A stretch of DNA of 64,000 nucleotides from Flavobacterium sp. N502540 (GTDB lineage Bacteria; Bacteroidota; Bacteroidia; Flavobacteriales; Flavobacteriaceae). Position numbers and translations under genes: made by a program. Shown piece after piece: positions 54,291-63,933 of the stretch. How positions within the stretch are numbered: the first letter of the stretch is position 1; each line of letters starts with the position of its first letter. The notes under the pieces were generated by a model. It did not search any database. It was not told the DNA's origin and saw only the letters and a list, made by a program, of their open reading frames with translations. The DNA is taken from the NCBI RefSeq assembly GCF_025947365.1, contig NZ_CP110012.1:682001-746000 (forward strand), read 5' to 3'.

Positions 54291-54425
54291 ATTCAAAAAA
54301 CAAAAGATTTTTAGTAAACAGCTGAACCTTATATTTATTTTAAATTGCGAAATCGTTCGTTTAAGGCAAAATAATCTTTTTAAATACCAATAAGTTTAGG
54401 TAAATTTGCGCTTTATTTTTAGAAA

Positions 54426-54959
54426 GTGCAAAAACAAATTATAGTTCTCATTGGAGGCCCGGGAACGGGAAAATCTACTCTCATCAACGAATTGGTAGCT
54501 CGTGGCTACTGCTGTTACCCAGAAATTTCAAGACAAGTTACACTCGAAGCGCAACAAAGAGGCATCGAACAATTATTTTTAGAACAACCTTTATTGTTCA
54601 GCGAAATGTTATTGAATGGCCGAATTAAACAATTTGAAAATGCGATTGAAGAACCTCACAATGTAATTTTTATCGACCGCGGAATTCCCGATGTTGTAGC
54701 TTACATGGATTACATTAATGATGATTATCCCGAGAGTTTTGTAAAAGCCTGTGAGGATTATAAATATTCAAAAACTTTCATTTTACCGCCATGGGAAGAA
54801 ATTTACGAAAGCGACACTGAGCGTTACGAAAATTTTGAGCAGGCCGAAAAAATCCAAAAACATCTTGTTGATACCTATAAAAAATATGGCTACGACTTAA
54901 TTGAAGTACCTAAAGATACGGTTGAAAACAGAATTCTTTATATCTTAGATAAAATTTAG
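54426..54959 (+). CDS. AAA-type NTPase, kinase-like
   Basis: 177 residues from GTG 54426, 17 bases after a -7 box. P-loop GGPGTGKST (9-17), a second acidic motif in VIFIDRGIPDVVAYMD, and a C-terminal adenine-binding end. It resembles the AAA_28 P-loop family, thought to be ATPases or nucleotide kinases of unknown substrate. Followed 65 bases later by recQ. Confidence 0.75.
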   Translation: MQKQIIVLIGGPGTGKSTLINELVARGYCCYPEISRQVTLEAQQRGIEQLFLEQPLLFSEMLLNGRIKQFENAIEEPHNVIFIDRGIPDVVAYMDYINDDYPESFVKACEDYKYSKTFILPPWEEIYESDTERYENFEQAEKIQKHLVDTYKKYGYDLIEVPKDTVENRILYILDKI

Positions 54960-55024
54960 GCAGGTGTTTAAAGTTGCAAAACTAGAAACTGATTTCTAAA
55001 TTTTTTAACTTTAAAACACGACCA

Positions 55025-56920
55025 ATGCCACAAGCGCAGGAAATTCTTTCAAAATACTGGAAACACGACAGTTTCAGACCGTTGCAAAAGGAGATTATTG
55101 ACTCTGTTTTGGACGGTCAGGATACCTTTGCCCTACTACCAACAGGAGGAGGAAAATCGATTTGTTTTCAGGTTCCAAGTATGATGCTGGAAGGCATTTG
55201 CTTAGTCATTTCACCTTTGGTTGCTCTTATGAAAGATCAGGTTGCCAACCTGCAGAAACGCAACATAAAAGCGATTGCACTAACAGGAGGTATTCATACC
55301 GAAGAAATCATAGACCTTCTTGACAATTGCCAATACGGCAATTACAAATTTTTATATCTTTCTCCTGAAAGACTGCAATCAGACTGGATACTGGAACGCA
55401 TTAAAAACCTTCCGATTAATTTAATTGCAATCGACGAAGCGCATTGTGTTTCGCAATGGGGACACGATTTTCGCCCTGCTTATCTGAAAATTTCAGAACT
55501 TAAAAAATATTTCCCAAAGATTCCGTTTTTAGCTTTAACTGCAACAGCAACACCCAGAGTGATTGAAGACATTAAAACAGAATTGGGATTAAAAGACCCC
55601 GTACTTTTTCAGCAATCTTTTGAAAGAAAAAATATTGCCTACATGGTTTTTGAAGTCGAAGACAAGTTGTATCGCACCGAACAAATCTTAAAGAAAAACC
55701 CGCAGCCTTCTATTATATATGTACGGAATCGAAAATCGTGCATCAACCTCTCCACTCAATTACAATCATTGGGATTTACTTCAACCTATTACCATGGCGG
55801 ACTTTCGGTTAAAGAAAAAGACAAAAACATGCAGCTTTGGATGTCGGAACAAGCTCAGGTTATTGTAGCGACTAATGCGTTTGGGATGGGAATCGACAAA
55901 GACAATGTGAAAACAGTCATTCATACACAACTACCGGAAAACTTAGAAAACTATTATCAGGAATCCGGAAGAGCGGGACGAAATGGAGAAAAAGCTTTCT
56001 CGGTATTGCTTTTTAACAATTCAGATGCCACTCAGACTGAACAGCAGTTTTTAAACATTCTGCCCGATAAAAAGTTTCTGAAAGCGATGTATATAAAACT
56101 CTGTAACTATTTTCAAATTGCGTACGGAGAAGGTTTAGACGAATCCTTTTCTTTTAAACTAAATAACTTTTGTAACAAATACAATTTTCCCACTTTAAAA
56201 ACATATAATGCATTGCAGTTTTTAAACCAGCAGGGAATCATTACTTTGTCGCAGGAGTTCTCAGAAAAAATTACGTTACAATTTATAATCGAATCCAAAG
56301 AGGTGATTCGATACATGAGTCTCAACCCAAACGACGAGGAAATTATATTAGCAATTCTAAGAACTTACCCCGGAGTTTATGATATTAAAACTCCTTTTAA
56401 TCTTTCGCTGATTGCAAAAAAATCACACCACACAGAAGAACAGGTTTTAGCTCTATTAGAAAAATTAAAAGAGAAAGAAATTATCGAATACAAAGCCAAA
56501 AACAACGATTCAACTGTATTATTCAATGAAGTGCGCGAAGACGAATTAACCATAAATCGCGTTTCTAAATATCTGGAAAAACAGAATGAACTCAAAAAAG
56601 AACAACTTTCTTCCGTCCTCTATTATATAAAAGAAACCAAAACCTGTAAAAACAGATTGATTCTGGATTATTTTGGAGAAGAAACCAACGAAAATTGTGG
56701 CGTTTGTTCCTATTGCATTACGCTAAAGGGAAAAATAACTGAAGCCGATTCGATTGCAGATAAAATTCTGTATTTGTTAAAATCAACCGCTTTGACTTCC
56801 AGAGAAATTCAGTCTCAAATTAAACTGGATGCCAATGATATTATTTTGGTACTTCAGCAATTATTAGAAAACAATCATATCACCATACTGGCGAACAATA
56901 AATACACTTTAAAATCATAA
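55025..56920 (+). CDS. recQ: RecQ-family ATP-dependent DNA helicase
   Basis: 631 residues. Helicase motifs: LLPTGGGKSICFQVP (Walker A), aromatic-rich loop IDEAHCVSQWGHDFRPAY, ATATPRV and QESGRAGRNGEK. The zinc-binding region has four Cys (CKNRLILDYFGE...CGVCSYC), then a winged-helix end. The C-terminal HRDC domain is absent, so this is the shorter RecQ form. 3'-5' helicase of recombination and repair. Its last base is shared with the ATG of fmt. Confidence 0.93.
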   Translation: MPQAQEILSKYWKHDSFRPLQKEIIDSVLDGQDTFALLPTGGGKSICFQVPSMMLEGICLVISPLVALMKDQVANLQKRNIKAIALTGGIHTEEIIDLLDNCQYGNYKFLYLSPERLQSDWILERIKNLPINLIAIDEAHCVSQWGHDFRPAYLKISELKKYFPKIPFLALTATATPRVIEDIKTELGLKDPVLFQQSFERKNIAYMVFEVEDKLYRTEQILKKNPQPSIIYVRNRKSCINLSTQLQSLGFTSTYYHGGLSVKEKDKNMQLWMSEQAQVIVATNAFGMGIDKDNVKTVIHTQLPENLENYYQESGRAGRNGEKAFSVLLFNNSDATQTEQQFLNILPDKKFLKAMYIKLCNYFQIAYGEGLDESFSFKLNNFCNKYNFPTLKTYNALQFLNQQGIITLSQEFSEKITLQFIIESKEVIRYMSLNPNDEEIILAILRTYPGVYDIKTPFNLSLIAKKSHHTEEQVLALLEKLKEKEIIEYKAKNNDSTVLFNEVREDELTINRVSKYLEKQNELKKEQLSSVLYYIKETKTCKNRLILDYFGEETNENCGVCSYCITLKGKITEADSIADKILYLLKSTALTSREIQSQIKLDANDIILVLQQLLENNHITILANNKYTLKS

Positions 56921-57867
56921 TGGAAAAATTGAGAATTATTTTCATGGGGACTCCCGAATTTGCTGTCGGCATTTTGGACACCATTCTTAAAAACAACTAC
57001 GATGTCGTTGGCGTAATTACCGCAGCAGACAAACCTGCAGGTCGCGGACAAAAAATAAAATACTCTGCAGTAAAAGAATATGCACTGGCAAACAACCTTA
57101 CGTTACTTCAGCCAACAAACTTAAAAGACGAGAGTTTTTTAGCTGAGCTAAAAGCTCTCAATGCGAATTTACAAATTGTAGTTGCCTTCAGAATGCTTCC
57201 AAAAGTAGTCTGGGAAATGCCTGAATTTGGAACATTTAACCTTCACGCTTCCTTATTACCAAATTACCGTGGTGCCGCACCAATTAACTGGGCCATTATT
57301 AACGGAGAAACCAAAACCGGAGTCACCACCTTCTTTATAGATGACAAAATAGATACCGGAGCAATGATCCTGAATTCGGAAATTGCAATTGAGCCGGAAG
57401 AAAATGCCGGACACTTACACGACCGACTTATGGTATTAGGAAGCGAAACTGTTATTGATACTTTAAAAGTTATTGAAAGCAGAAATGTAAAAACTACCAT
57501 TCAGGAAGACACCGCCGAAATAAAAACCGCTTACAAATTAAACAAAGAAAACTGCAAAATTGACTGGACCAAATCCGGTGCAGAAATCAACAATCTCATT
57601 CACGGTTTAAGTCCGTATCCGGCATCCTGGTGCTTCTTAAAAGACAAAGAAGAAGAACAAACCATCAAAATATACGAGGCAAAACTACTTTCAGAAACAC
57701 ATACTCACGAAGCCGGAAGTCTGATTTGCAGTAAAAAAGAAATCAAAGTTGCAGTTAAAAATGGATACATTCAAATTTTAAGTTTACAGTTGCCCGGAAA
57801 AAAAAGAATGCAGGTGGCAGAATTACTAAATGGAATAACTTTTTCTGAAAGCGCCAAAGTCTATTAA
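56920..57867 (+). CDS. fmt: Methionyl-tRNA formyltransferase
   Basis: 315 residues. Adds formyl from 10-formyl-tetrahydrofolate to initiator Met-tRNA. The catalytic Asn, His and Asp are in FNLHASLLPNYRGAAPINWAI and DDKIDTG. The C-terminal OB domain (about 205-315) is present. Start overlaps the recQ stop codon (TAATG), giving tight coupling. Confidence 0.95.
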   Translation: MEKLRIIFMGTPEFAVGILDTILKNNYDVVGVITAADKPAGRGQKIKYSAVKEYALANNLTLLQPTNLKDESFLAELKALNANLQIVVAFRMLPKVVWEMPEFGTFNLHASLLPNYRGAAPINWAIINGETKTGVTTFFIDDKIDTGAMILNSEIAIEPEENAGHLHDRLMVLGSETVIDTLKVIESRNVKTTIQEDTAEIKTAYKLNKENCKIDWTKSGAEINNLIHGLSPYPASWCFLKDKEEEQTIKIYEAKLLSETHTHEAGSLICSKKEIKVAVKNGYIQILSLQLPGKKRMQVAELLNGITFSESAKVY

Positions 57868-57973
57868 GGTCAATAAAACAGGGGTTTCTACCTGATTTTG
57901 ACCAACTAACGCTCTGCTTTATGAACAAAAAAAGCAAGTTATTAACAATTTTTGCTAAAATTAAAGAAAACAC

Positions 57974-58003
57974 TTGCAAGGAACGGATTTCCTACTAAAT
58001 TTG
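57974..58003 (+). promoter_or_regulatory. Promoter of the HU gene
   Basis: TTG (57974-57976), 19-base spacer, TAAATTTG (57996-58003), 44 bases before ATG. Confidence 0.7.
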
Positions 58004-58046
58004 TGTATTAACAATTTTTTTTAACCAACAATTAATAACTAATATT

Positions 58047-58319
58047 ATGAACAAATCAGAATTAATCGATGCTATCGCTGCTGATGCAGGAATCACAAAA
58101 GCTGCGGCAAAATTAGCTTTAGAGTCATTTTTAGGGAACGTAGGAGCTACTCTAAAGAAAGGTGGGAGAGTTTCATTAGTAGGTTTTGGATCATGGTCTG
58201 TATCTGCTAGAGCTGCAAGAGACGGTAGAAACCCGCAAACAGGAAAAACTATTCAAATCGCTGCGAAAAATGTTGTAAAATTCAAAGCTGGTGCTGAATT
58301 AGAAGGTGCGGTGAACTAA
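58047..58319 (+). CDS. HU-family DNA-binding protein
   Basis: 90 residues, the usual HU length. MNKSELIDAIAADAGITKAAAKLAL forms the helical dimer body; GFGSWSVSARAARDGRNPQTGKTIQI contains the DNA-binding arm with RNPQTG. A histone-like protein that bends DNA. Confidence 0.95.
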   Translation: MNKSELIDAIAADAGITKAAAKLALESFLGNVGATLKKGGRVSLVGFGSWSVSARAARDGRNPQTGKTIQIAAKNVVKFKAGAELEGAVN

Positions 58320-58351
58320 GTAAGAAAGTTCTCCAAACTAATAATATAATC

Positions 58352-58381
58352 AAAACCCTTCTTATGAAGGGTTTTTTTTTG
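58352..58381 (+). terminator. Terminator of the HU gene
   Basis: AAAACCCTTC (58352-58361) pairs with GAAGGGTTTT (58366-58375) and a T run follows. Confidence 0.9.
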
Positions 58382-58447
58382 CGCTTCAACGATTTTATTT
58401 GGGATTTTAGAAATTTTATGATTAAATTTAATAAAAATTGTAGCCGT

Positions 58448-59008
58448 ATGATTTCAGAAAAATTAAAAAAAGGACACCTGCTTATTGCCGAGCCTTCTAT
58501 AATTGGAGATTTATCATTTAATAGATCGGTAATTTTATTAGCAGACCATAACAAAGAAGGATCAATAGGATTTATCATTAATAAACCTTTAAAGTACACT
58601 ATTAATGACCTGATTCCTGAGATTGAAGCCTCTTTCAAGATATATAACGGAGGTCCTGTTGAACAGGACAACCTTTATTTTATTCACAATATTCCAGAGT
58701 TAATCCCGAATAGTGTTGAGATTTCTAATGGAATTTATTGGGGAGGTGATTTTGAATCGACCAAAGACTTAATAAACAACGGATCTATCAGTAAAAATAA
58801 CATTCGTTTTTTCTTAGGGTATACCGGTTGGGATGAAAATCAGCTTGAGAATGAAATGCAGGGAAACTCCTGGATCATTGCCGATAATAGTTATAAAAAC
58901 AAAATTATCGGAAAATCAACCACCCATTTCTGGAAAGAGCAAATCATTGAACTTGGAGGCGACTATCTTATTTGGTCAAATGCACCTGAAAATCCATATC
59001 TGAATTAA
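58448..59008 (+). CDS. YqgE/AlgH family protein
   Basis: 186 residues from ATG 58448 (MISEKLKKGHLLIAEPSI); the frame from 58364 overlaps the terminator and is not used. Family motifs include GSIGFIINKPL, YNGGPVEQDNLYFIH and FLGYTGWDENQLENEM. The role of the family is unclear (AlgH affects regulation in some bacteria). It converges on the next gene with a four-base overlap. Confidence 0.88.
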   Translation: MISEKLKKGHLLIAEPSIIGDLSFNRSVILLADHNKEGSIGFIINKPLKYTINDLIPEIEASFKIYNGGPVEQDNLYFIHNIPELIPNSVEISNGIYWGGDFESTKDLINNGSISKNNIRFFLGYTGWDENQLENEMQGNSWIIADNSYKNKIIGKSTTHFWKEQIIELGGDYLIWSNAPENPYLN

Positions 59009-59844
59009 TTTTCAGAAATGGATTCATTCAGCTTTTGTAATAACAGGTGAGCTAAATTACTTGTAAAGTCCTTTTTTCGATATTTCGTGATCGGCTGAAT
59101 CCCCATGATCACATTAGTCAGAAATAATTCATCTGCTTTTTGAAGATCAAATGGTGAAATTATTTCTTCTATTACTTCTATGCCCTCTACTTTTTTAGCC
59201 AAAGCTAAAATCTGCTTGCGCATCACACCGTTAAGACAGCCTTCAGAAATTGGCGGAGTTATAAGTTTTTTACCCACAACCATAAATAAATTCCCCTGTA
59301 ATACCTCAACTACATTTTTAGTATCGTTAAGTAAAATACAATTGGCCAAACCATTTTCATGAGCAAAAATACTTCCGGTAACGTTTATCATCTTATTAGT
59401 AGTTTTGATAGACGATAACAATTGCTTAGTCACATAAAAATCCTTATACAAATCCACTTCGTATTCAGCTGAATTTAAAGCATATAAAACATCTTCAAGT
59501 GCTGTTGCGTGAATTAAATAGGAAACCTCATTTGTTTTAGGCAAATAAAGCCCCCCCTCTTTTCTAAAAACAGTAATTCTGGCTCTGGCAGATGCCGAAA
59601 TTCCTTTTTGCTGAACCAGACTTAAAATCTGCTCTTCAAAATATTCCATGGTAAAATTCATTGGAATTTCCATTCGAACCACACGCATGGAAGCCATTAA
59701 TCTGAAATAATGATCTTCCAGGAACAAGATTTTATTATTGATAATTTTTACTGTTTCAAAAACACCATCTCCGTATAAAAATGTGCGGTTTTGAGTTAAT
59801 ATATTATCTTCTTCTGCTACTATATTTCCGTTAAAATTAATCAT
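59005..59844 (-). CDS. Class IV PLP-dependent aminotransferase
   Basis: 279 residues. GDGVFETVKIIN and the PLP-binding Lys in SIKTTNKMIN (about residue 125-132) with the end ELFLTNVIMGIQPI are typical of branched-chain aminotransferases and aminodeoxychorismate lyases. Size and the early FLYGDGVFET fit either; PabC-like function (4-aminobenzoate for folate) is possible. Cannot be decided by sequence alone. Confidence 0.8.
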   Translation of the reverse strand: MINFNGNIVAEEDNILTQNRTFLYGDGVFETVKIINNKILFLEDHYFRLMASMRVVRMEIPMNFTMEYFEEQILSLVQQKGISASARARITVFRKEGGLYLPKTNEVSYLIHATALEDVLYALNSAEYEVDLYKDFYVTKQLLSSIKTTNKMINVTGSIFAHENGLANCILLNDTKNVVEVLQGNLFMVVGKKLITPPISEGCLNGVMRKQILALAKKVEGIEVIEEIISPFDLQKADELFLTNVIMGIQPITKYRKKDFTSNLAHLLLQKLNESISEN

Positions 59845-59898
59845 AAAAAAACCCTGAATTTTGTTCAGGGCAAATATAAGGTATAAAATAGAATTTTA

Positions 59899-60291
59899 CT
59901 AAACAGATCCGATAAGATGTTTCAGATCTGAGATCTGATTCTCCCACAGTTGTTTAGCTTCTCCTACTTCTTCTTTATCAGCAAAATCTACTACCATTAA
60001 CGATACGTCTTTGGTAAGTTCATCAACCAGAATGTGCAATTCAAAAAAATACTCGGTGTCTTTACTGCTTTCATCCACCCATTTGAATTTGACTTTTTCA
60101 CCTGTTTTTTTGGAAGCCAAACGCGCTTTTTCCTGTGAGTCGTTCCATATAAAAGTAAAAAATTCTCCTCTTGAATTTACATTATCAGCAAACCATTCTG
60201 ATAATCCTGACGGAGTTGATATATATTGATACAATAGTTGCGGCGAAGAATTGATCGGAAACTCGATTTCGTAACGTATTTTTGGATCCAT
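59899..60291 (-). CDS. START-like (AHSA1/SRPBCC) domain protein
   Basis: 130 residues, beginning with the helix-grip pattern INSSPQLLYQYISTPSGLSEWFADNV and then strands KVKFKWVDE and FFELHILVD. Hydrophobic-ligand binding fold; the ligand is unknown. A single minus-strand gene just before the tRNA. Confidence 0.8.
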   Translation of the reverse strand: MDPKIRYEIEFPINSSPQLLYQYISTPSGLSEWFADNVNSRGEFFTFIWNDSQEKARLASKKTGEKVKFKWVDESSKDTEYFFELHILVDELTKDVSLMVVDFADKEEVGEAKQLWENQISDLKHLIGSV

Positions 60292-60379
60292 GTGCTACTT
60301 TTAATTTTTTTGGAAATATAAGAATATATGTCCAAAAACAACACATTTTTAAAAATATTTTTTTTTCTTCATTTTATGC

Positions 60380-60409
60380 TTGCAAGCTTTAATATTATTT
60401 CTATCTTTG
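60380..60409 (+). promoter_or_regulatory. Promoter of the tRNA gene
   Basis: TTG (60380-60382), 19-base spacer, TATCTTTG (60402-60409), 38 bases before the mature tRNA. Confidence 0.7.
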
Positions 60410-60446
60410 CACCCGCAATGAGGAACACGGTTCTACTTGCAGTCTT

Positions 60447-60520
60447 GGCGAGGTAGCTCAGTTGGTTAGAGCGCAGGATTCATAACCCTGAGGTCACGGG
60501 TTCAACTCCCGTCCTCGCTA
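60447..60520 (+). tRNA. tRNA-Met (anticodon CAT)
   Basis: 74 bases folding into a full cloverleaf. The acceptor stem GGCGAGG pairs with CCTCGCT, the first pair being G-U. The D stem is GCTC/GAGC, the anticodon loop is TTCATAA and the T stem CGGG/CCCG surrounds TTCAACT. CCA is not encoded. It lacks the three G-C pairs next to the anticodon loop of initiator tRNA, so it is an elongator tRNA-Met or possibly tRNA-Ile with a modified CAT. Confidence 0.95.
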
Positions 60521-60528
60521 CAAAAAAT

Positions 60529-60565
60529 AAACCCCTAATCATCAATTGATTAGGGGTTTTTATTT
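60529..60565 (+). terminator. Terminator of the tRNA transcript
   Basis: A perfect 12-bp stem AAACCCCTAATC (60529-60540) with GATTAGGGGTTT (60548-60559), followed by T-rich sequence. Confidence 0.9.
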
Positions 60566-60745
60566 AAATTTACACCCTCTCTAACCAGCTAATTAGAATG
60601 AGGAAATTAAAAAAAAGCAACTGAAATTCGAACAATGTAAACAATACGACAGCGGACTTCAGACTTTGTACTTCTTCTTTTTTTATAAGAAAAGTATGCG
60701 GGCAGGTCAGAATAGTATTTTATAAGCTAAATCATTTATAAAAAC

Positions 60746-61003
60746 ATGGATATAGTTAAATTTAAAATCACGTCAAAAACGATAAAAGTAGAAGTACGTA
60801 ATTCGAATAACTACGTTTTTAATTTCAACACGGCTTTAGAGATTGAAAAAGAAGACAGAGAGGTTTTATTAAGACTGTACAATGCGTTGGATCTTCTTTT
60901 TAAAAAAGAAACTCATCCTGAGATTAAAAACTATATTTCACCTAATCAAACTAACATTTTGGATCAGATTTCTGCTGCTGATAATCTGGAGCAGGAAAAA
61001 TAA
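60746..61003 (+). CDS. Small hypothetical protein (85 aa)
   Basis: 85 residues, charged, starting MDIVKFKITSKTIKVEVRNS with a beta strand pattern and a following helix (LEIEKEDREVLLRLYNALDLLF). No membrane segment and no known family recognised. Real gene status is supported by codon pattern and by the terminator behind it. Confidence 0.5.
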   Translation: MDIVKFKITSKTIKVEVRNSNNYVFNFNTALEIEKEDREVLLRLYNALDLLFKKETHPEIKNYISPNQTNILDQISAADNLEQEK

Positions 61004-61040
61004 ACCATCGTTAGTTTATCATTGAAAATTTATTTTCTAA

Positions 61041-61082
61041 AAAGAGAAAATCTCCACACCATGAGATTTTCTCTTTTTTTTG
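61041..61082 (+). terminator. Terminator; nothing further seen up to the next gene
   Basis: A perfect 14-bp stem, 61041-61054 with 61063-61076, then a long T run. The 330 bases from here to 61411 are AT-rich and contain no ORF, repeat or clear -7 box that I can support. Confidence 0.85.
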
Positions 61083-61411
61083 TTTTTTTGTTAGATTCTA
61101 AACAATTTTAGAACATCCAAATTCTAAGCTCCAGCTTTTGTTCTTCAAAAAACAACTTCTCCAAAACCTTAATCTGAGTCTCACAATGTCTTTTACGATA
61201 CCAAAATCAAAAACTTACTTCAAAATCAAAACTAAAATCAGGTATTTCTACTTAGTGAATTAATCCATTAAAAAACGATTTTTGTTCCAAATTACGTGAA
61301 ACCGTAAGTTATTCTCTGAAAACTGATATAACTTAGCGTATTAAAAAGAATAAAATCACAAAAAGAAAACTATAATACTTAACCATAAAATAAAAACCAA
61401 AAAAACGAACC

Positions 61412-61852
61412 ATGGAAAAACTTTGGTGTTGGCGTTGCAAAACAGAAGTTCCTATGTTACATCCAGAAGAATATCAAATTGCAACTAAACTCTATCGTAA
61501 TGGCTTTGAACATGGAAAATGTAATATGACCAGAACAGAGCGATTCAGTGAACTTCTTAATTACTATAAGCAACTAACCGGATTTAAAGAAACCAATCCC
61601 AATGCTATTATGCATCATCGAATTGATCTTTACGGTCCGCCTTGCGAATGTTGTTCTAAACCTTACCGAACTCCTCAGGCAAAATTTTGTGCAGCCTGCG
61701 GACACAAAAGAACAGCGACAGTTACTAACAGTAATCACACCTTTACAGAAGAGGAACAAAAATGGTGGCAAAAACTACTGGAATCAAACACCTTTAGTCA
61801 GCCAGTGCTTGCTGTTAGTGCTTTAATTGCAAAACTGGATTTAAATTTATAA
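61412..61852 (+). CDS. Cysteine-rich zinc-ribbon-like protein
   Basis: 146 residues. An N-terminal pair WCWRCKTE (CxxC at about 4-7) and a second cluster PPCECCSKPYRTPQAKFCAACGHKR (about 76-100) with CxC/CxxC spacing look like zinc ribbons. The middle is helical. No named family is recognised. It may bind nucleic acid or proteins, but this is not shown. Confidence 0.55.
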   Translation: MEKLWCWRCKTEVPMLHPEEYQIATKLYRNGFEHGKCNMTRTERFSELLNYYKQLTGFKETNPNAIMHHRIDLYGPPCECCSKPYRTPQAKFCAACGHKRTATVTNSNHTFTEEEQKWWQKLLESNTFSQPVLAVSALIAKLDLNL

Positions 61853-61998
61853 AAATCAAAAAAACGAAATCAATCCTGGAATCCATTTTTAGTTGTACTA
61901 AAAGTGGATTTTCTGCTTTCAGGAGTATACCGCTGTTTTTTTAATGTAAAAAATGCGTTAAAATAGCTTTCGGACAACAATTCTTCGACAATTAAAAA

Positions 61999-62006
61999 TA
62001 CTTTTG
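61999..62006 (+). promoter_or_regulatory. -7 promoter box deciding the next start
   Basis: TACTTTTG matches TAnnTTTG and covers an in-frame GTG (62006), so translation starts at ATG 62030. Confidence 0.55.
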
Positions 62007-62029
62007 TGAGAACGAAAACACACATTGGT

Positions 62030-62593
62030 ATGGATTCCGAAAAATTCATCTTCTGCCTCGAAGGTGTTCCTGACATCGAAAACAATTTTGTCACCCTGGT
62101 AGTAAAAAACCTGGAAGAAATTGCTATTGATCAGGGTATCGCCAGTATTTACAAAACTTGCGATACCATTGAAGGCTTAGAAGAAAGCCTGAATGTTTTA
62201 CTTTATGAAGATCACAATTTTAAAGATTACGAAATTATTTATTTGGTAATGCCAGGCGAACCCAACAACATCTGCCTGCATGATTACTATTATAGTCTGG
62301 AAGAAATCGCAGAACTTTTTGAAGGAAAAATGAAAGGAAAAATTATTCATTTTGCCAATTTAAAAGTACTTGATTTAAACGACGAAGAAGCACAGTACTT
62401 TTTGGACATTACCGGTGCGCGGGCGATTTCGGGTTACGGCTCTACTTATAATAAGATAGCCAGCTGCAGTACCATCGACAAAGCTTTTTTTAGCCTGTAT
62501 CAGGAAAATGACAACATTACAGAAGTGGTGGAAGAACTTTATCAGAAACATTATGCTCTTTGCAAATTACTTGATTTTAGACTGTATTATTAA
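62030..62593 (+). CDS. DUF6642-like protein
   Basis: 187 residues from ATG 62030 (MDSEKFIFCLEGVPD). An alpha/beta protein with a phosphatase- or caspase-like feel (YEIIYLVMPGEPNNICLHDYYYSLEEIAELF; KGKIIHFANLKVLDL) and ending LCKLLDFRLYY. Resembles a family annotated DUF6642; function unknown. An AraC regulator starts three bases later, so the two are linked. Confidence 0.6.
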   Translation: MDSEKFIFCLEGVPDIENNFVTLVVKNLEEIAIDQGIASIYKTCDTIEGLEESLNVLLYEDHNFKDYEIIYLVMPGEPNNICLHDYYYSLEEIAELFEGKMKGKIIHFANLKVLDLNDEEAQYFLDITGARAISGYGSTYNKIASCSTIDKAFFSLYQENDNITEVVEELYQKHYALCKLLDFRLYY

Positions 62594-62596
62594 ATT

Positions 62597-63517
62597 ATGA
62601 AAAGCAATGCCAACGGAGAGATAAAAACCTATGGCGCGAAAGTATTTCGTGAAAAATTTCTGGGACAGGAAAATCCAATGCATTTATTGTTTAAATCCAG
62701 CTCTGACCATTTTTTTTGTCTGGAAATGGAAGAAATGATGCAGCTTCGTTACGCTGTTCCTCCTTCAAAACACAGTTGTCACACCATACTTTTTGTAACT
62801 TCGGGAGTTCACGTTGCAAAGGTTGGTTTCGAAGAATATCAAACCAATCCAAATGAAATGCTTGTTGTTCCGGCCGGGCAAATTTTCTCTATTGAGCATA
62901 TTAACACGAAACATATTGGTTTTATTTGCCAGTTTCATCCGGATGTTTTGATCGGTAAATACGGCAACAGTGAAATGCTAAATGATTTCGACTTTCTTAA
63001 AATTGGAGGAAATCCAAAAATTATAATCTCTCCGGACAACTTCCATTTTATAGTGAATCTCTTTAAGCGTTTACAGGCTGCTTATCTTGAAACTGAAATC
63101 GATAATGCTGATATCGTTCAGTCTTATTTAATGGCTTTGTTCTTTGAGATGAATAAAAATGCTCCCAAAACATCTAAAAGCAATACAGCCGCAGCTGTTA
63201 TTTTTGCTAAGTTCAAAAAACTCATTTACGCTAATATCAGGACGCATCATCAGGTAAATTATTATGCCTCTTTACTTAATGTTACCCCCAATCATTTAAA
63301 CAAATCGGTCAAATCGGCAACCGGCAAGTCTGCGGTCAAATGGATTGATGAGACCATTTTAACAGAAGCTAAATACCTATTGTATCAAACTACCTTTTCT
63401 GTAAGTGAAATCGCCATGCAGGTAGGACACGAGGATCATTCTTACTTTAGCCGTTTCTTTAAAAAACACGAAGGAATCACTCCTATTCAATATCGAAAAT
63501 TGATTGATAAATCCTAA
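62597..63517 (+). CDS. AraC-family transcriptional regulator
   Basis: 306 residues. The N-terminal cupin-like sensing domain (about 40-150) precedes two helix-turn-helix motifs in the last 100 residues (VNYYASLLNVTPNHLNKSVK and FSVSEIAMQVGHEDHSYFSRFFKKHEGITPIQYRK). Binds DNA as an activator. The probable target is the operon with the DUF6642-like gene, but no operator is recognised. Confidence 0.88.
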   Translation: MKSNANGEIKTYGAKVFREKFLGQENPMHLLFKSSSDHFFCLEMEEMMQLRYAVPPSKHSCHTILFVTSGVHVAKVGFEEYQTNPNEMLVVPAGQIFSIEHINTKHIGFICQFHPDVLIGKYGNSEMLNDFDFLKIGGNPKIIISPDNFHFIVNLFKRLQAAYLETEIDNADIVQSYLMALFFEMNKNAPKTSKSNTAAAVIFAKFKKLIYANIRTHHQVNYYASLLNVTPNHLNKSVKSATGKSAVKWIDETILTEAKYLLYQTTFSVSEIAMQVGHEDHSYFSRFFKKHEGITPIQYRKLIDKS

Positions 63518-63587
63518 TTATTGCTTCCTGCATCCTATAAACTTGAAAAACGTTTATTGAAATTTGTTCCGTTAAAAAAAGCAAATT

Positions 63588-63788
63588 ATGATTTACGTTT
63601 TCAAAACATCCGTTGACACACCATCAAAGCTGGAATTCGCAAGTACATTACTTGACGAACTGATACCAAATGCGATATGGAATTTTGACCTTGAGGACTG
63701 TGATAACATCTTAAGAATTGACAGTGAGGCTGAAATAAATGAAAACATTCTCAAGAATGAGATTTTCGATTGTGTCGAATTGGAATAA
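63588..63788 (+). CDS. Small hypothetical protein (66 aa)
   Basis: 66 residues, beta-alpha-beta pattern (MIYVFKTSV...KLEFASTLLDELIP...NILRIDSE), reminiscent of the ferredoxin-like HMA fold but without the metal-binding Cys pair. A comparable small gene often follows AraC regulators in Flavobacteria. Function unknown. Confidence 0.5.
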   Translation: MIYVFKTSVDTPSKLEFASTLLDELIPNAIWNFDLEDCDNILRIDSEAEINENILKNEIFDCVELE

Positions 63789-63875
63789 ATTCAAAAAAAG
63801 CATAGTGCACAACACTTGCCTGTTTGTTAGAAAAGCTTGATTTGAACGGTAAGCCATTTTCTCCTCTATACCAAA

Positions 63876-63914
63876 AAACAGGGATGCAAAACCAATTGCA
63901 TCCCTGTTTCTTTT
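63876..63914. terminator. Terminator between convergent genes
   Basis: AAACAGGGATGCAA (63876-63889) pairs perfectly with TTGCATCCCTGTTT (63896-63909), with A and T runs on the two sides. Confidence 0.9.
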
Positions 63915-63933
63915 TAAACCACTTATAAACTAA

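Noticed and set aside
58282..58671. A 129-residue minus-strand ORF over the HU terminator and YqgE
   Set aside because: It is the antisense of two convincing plus-strand features and resembles no family.
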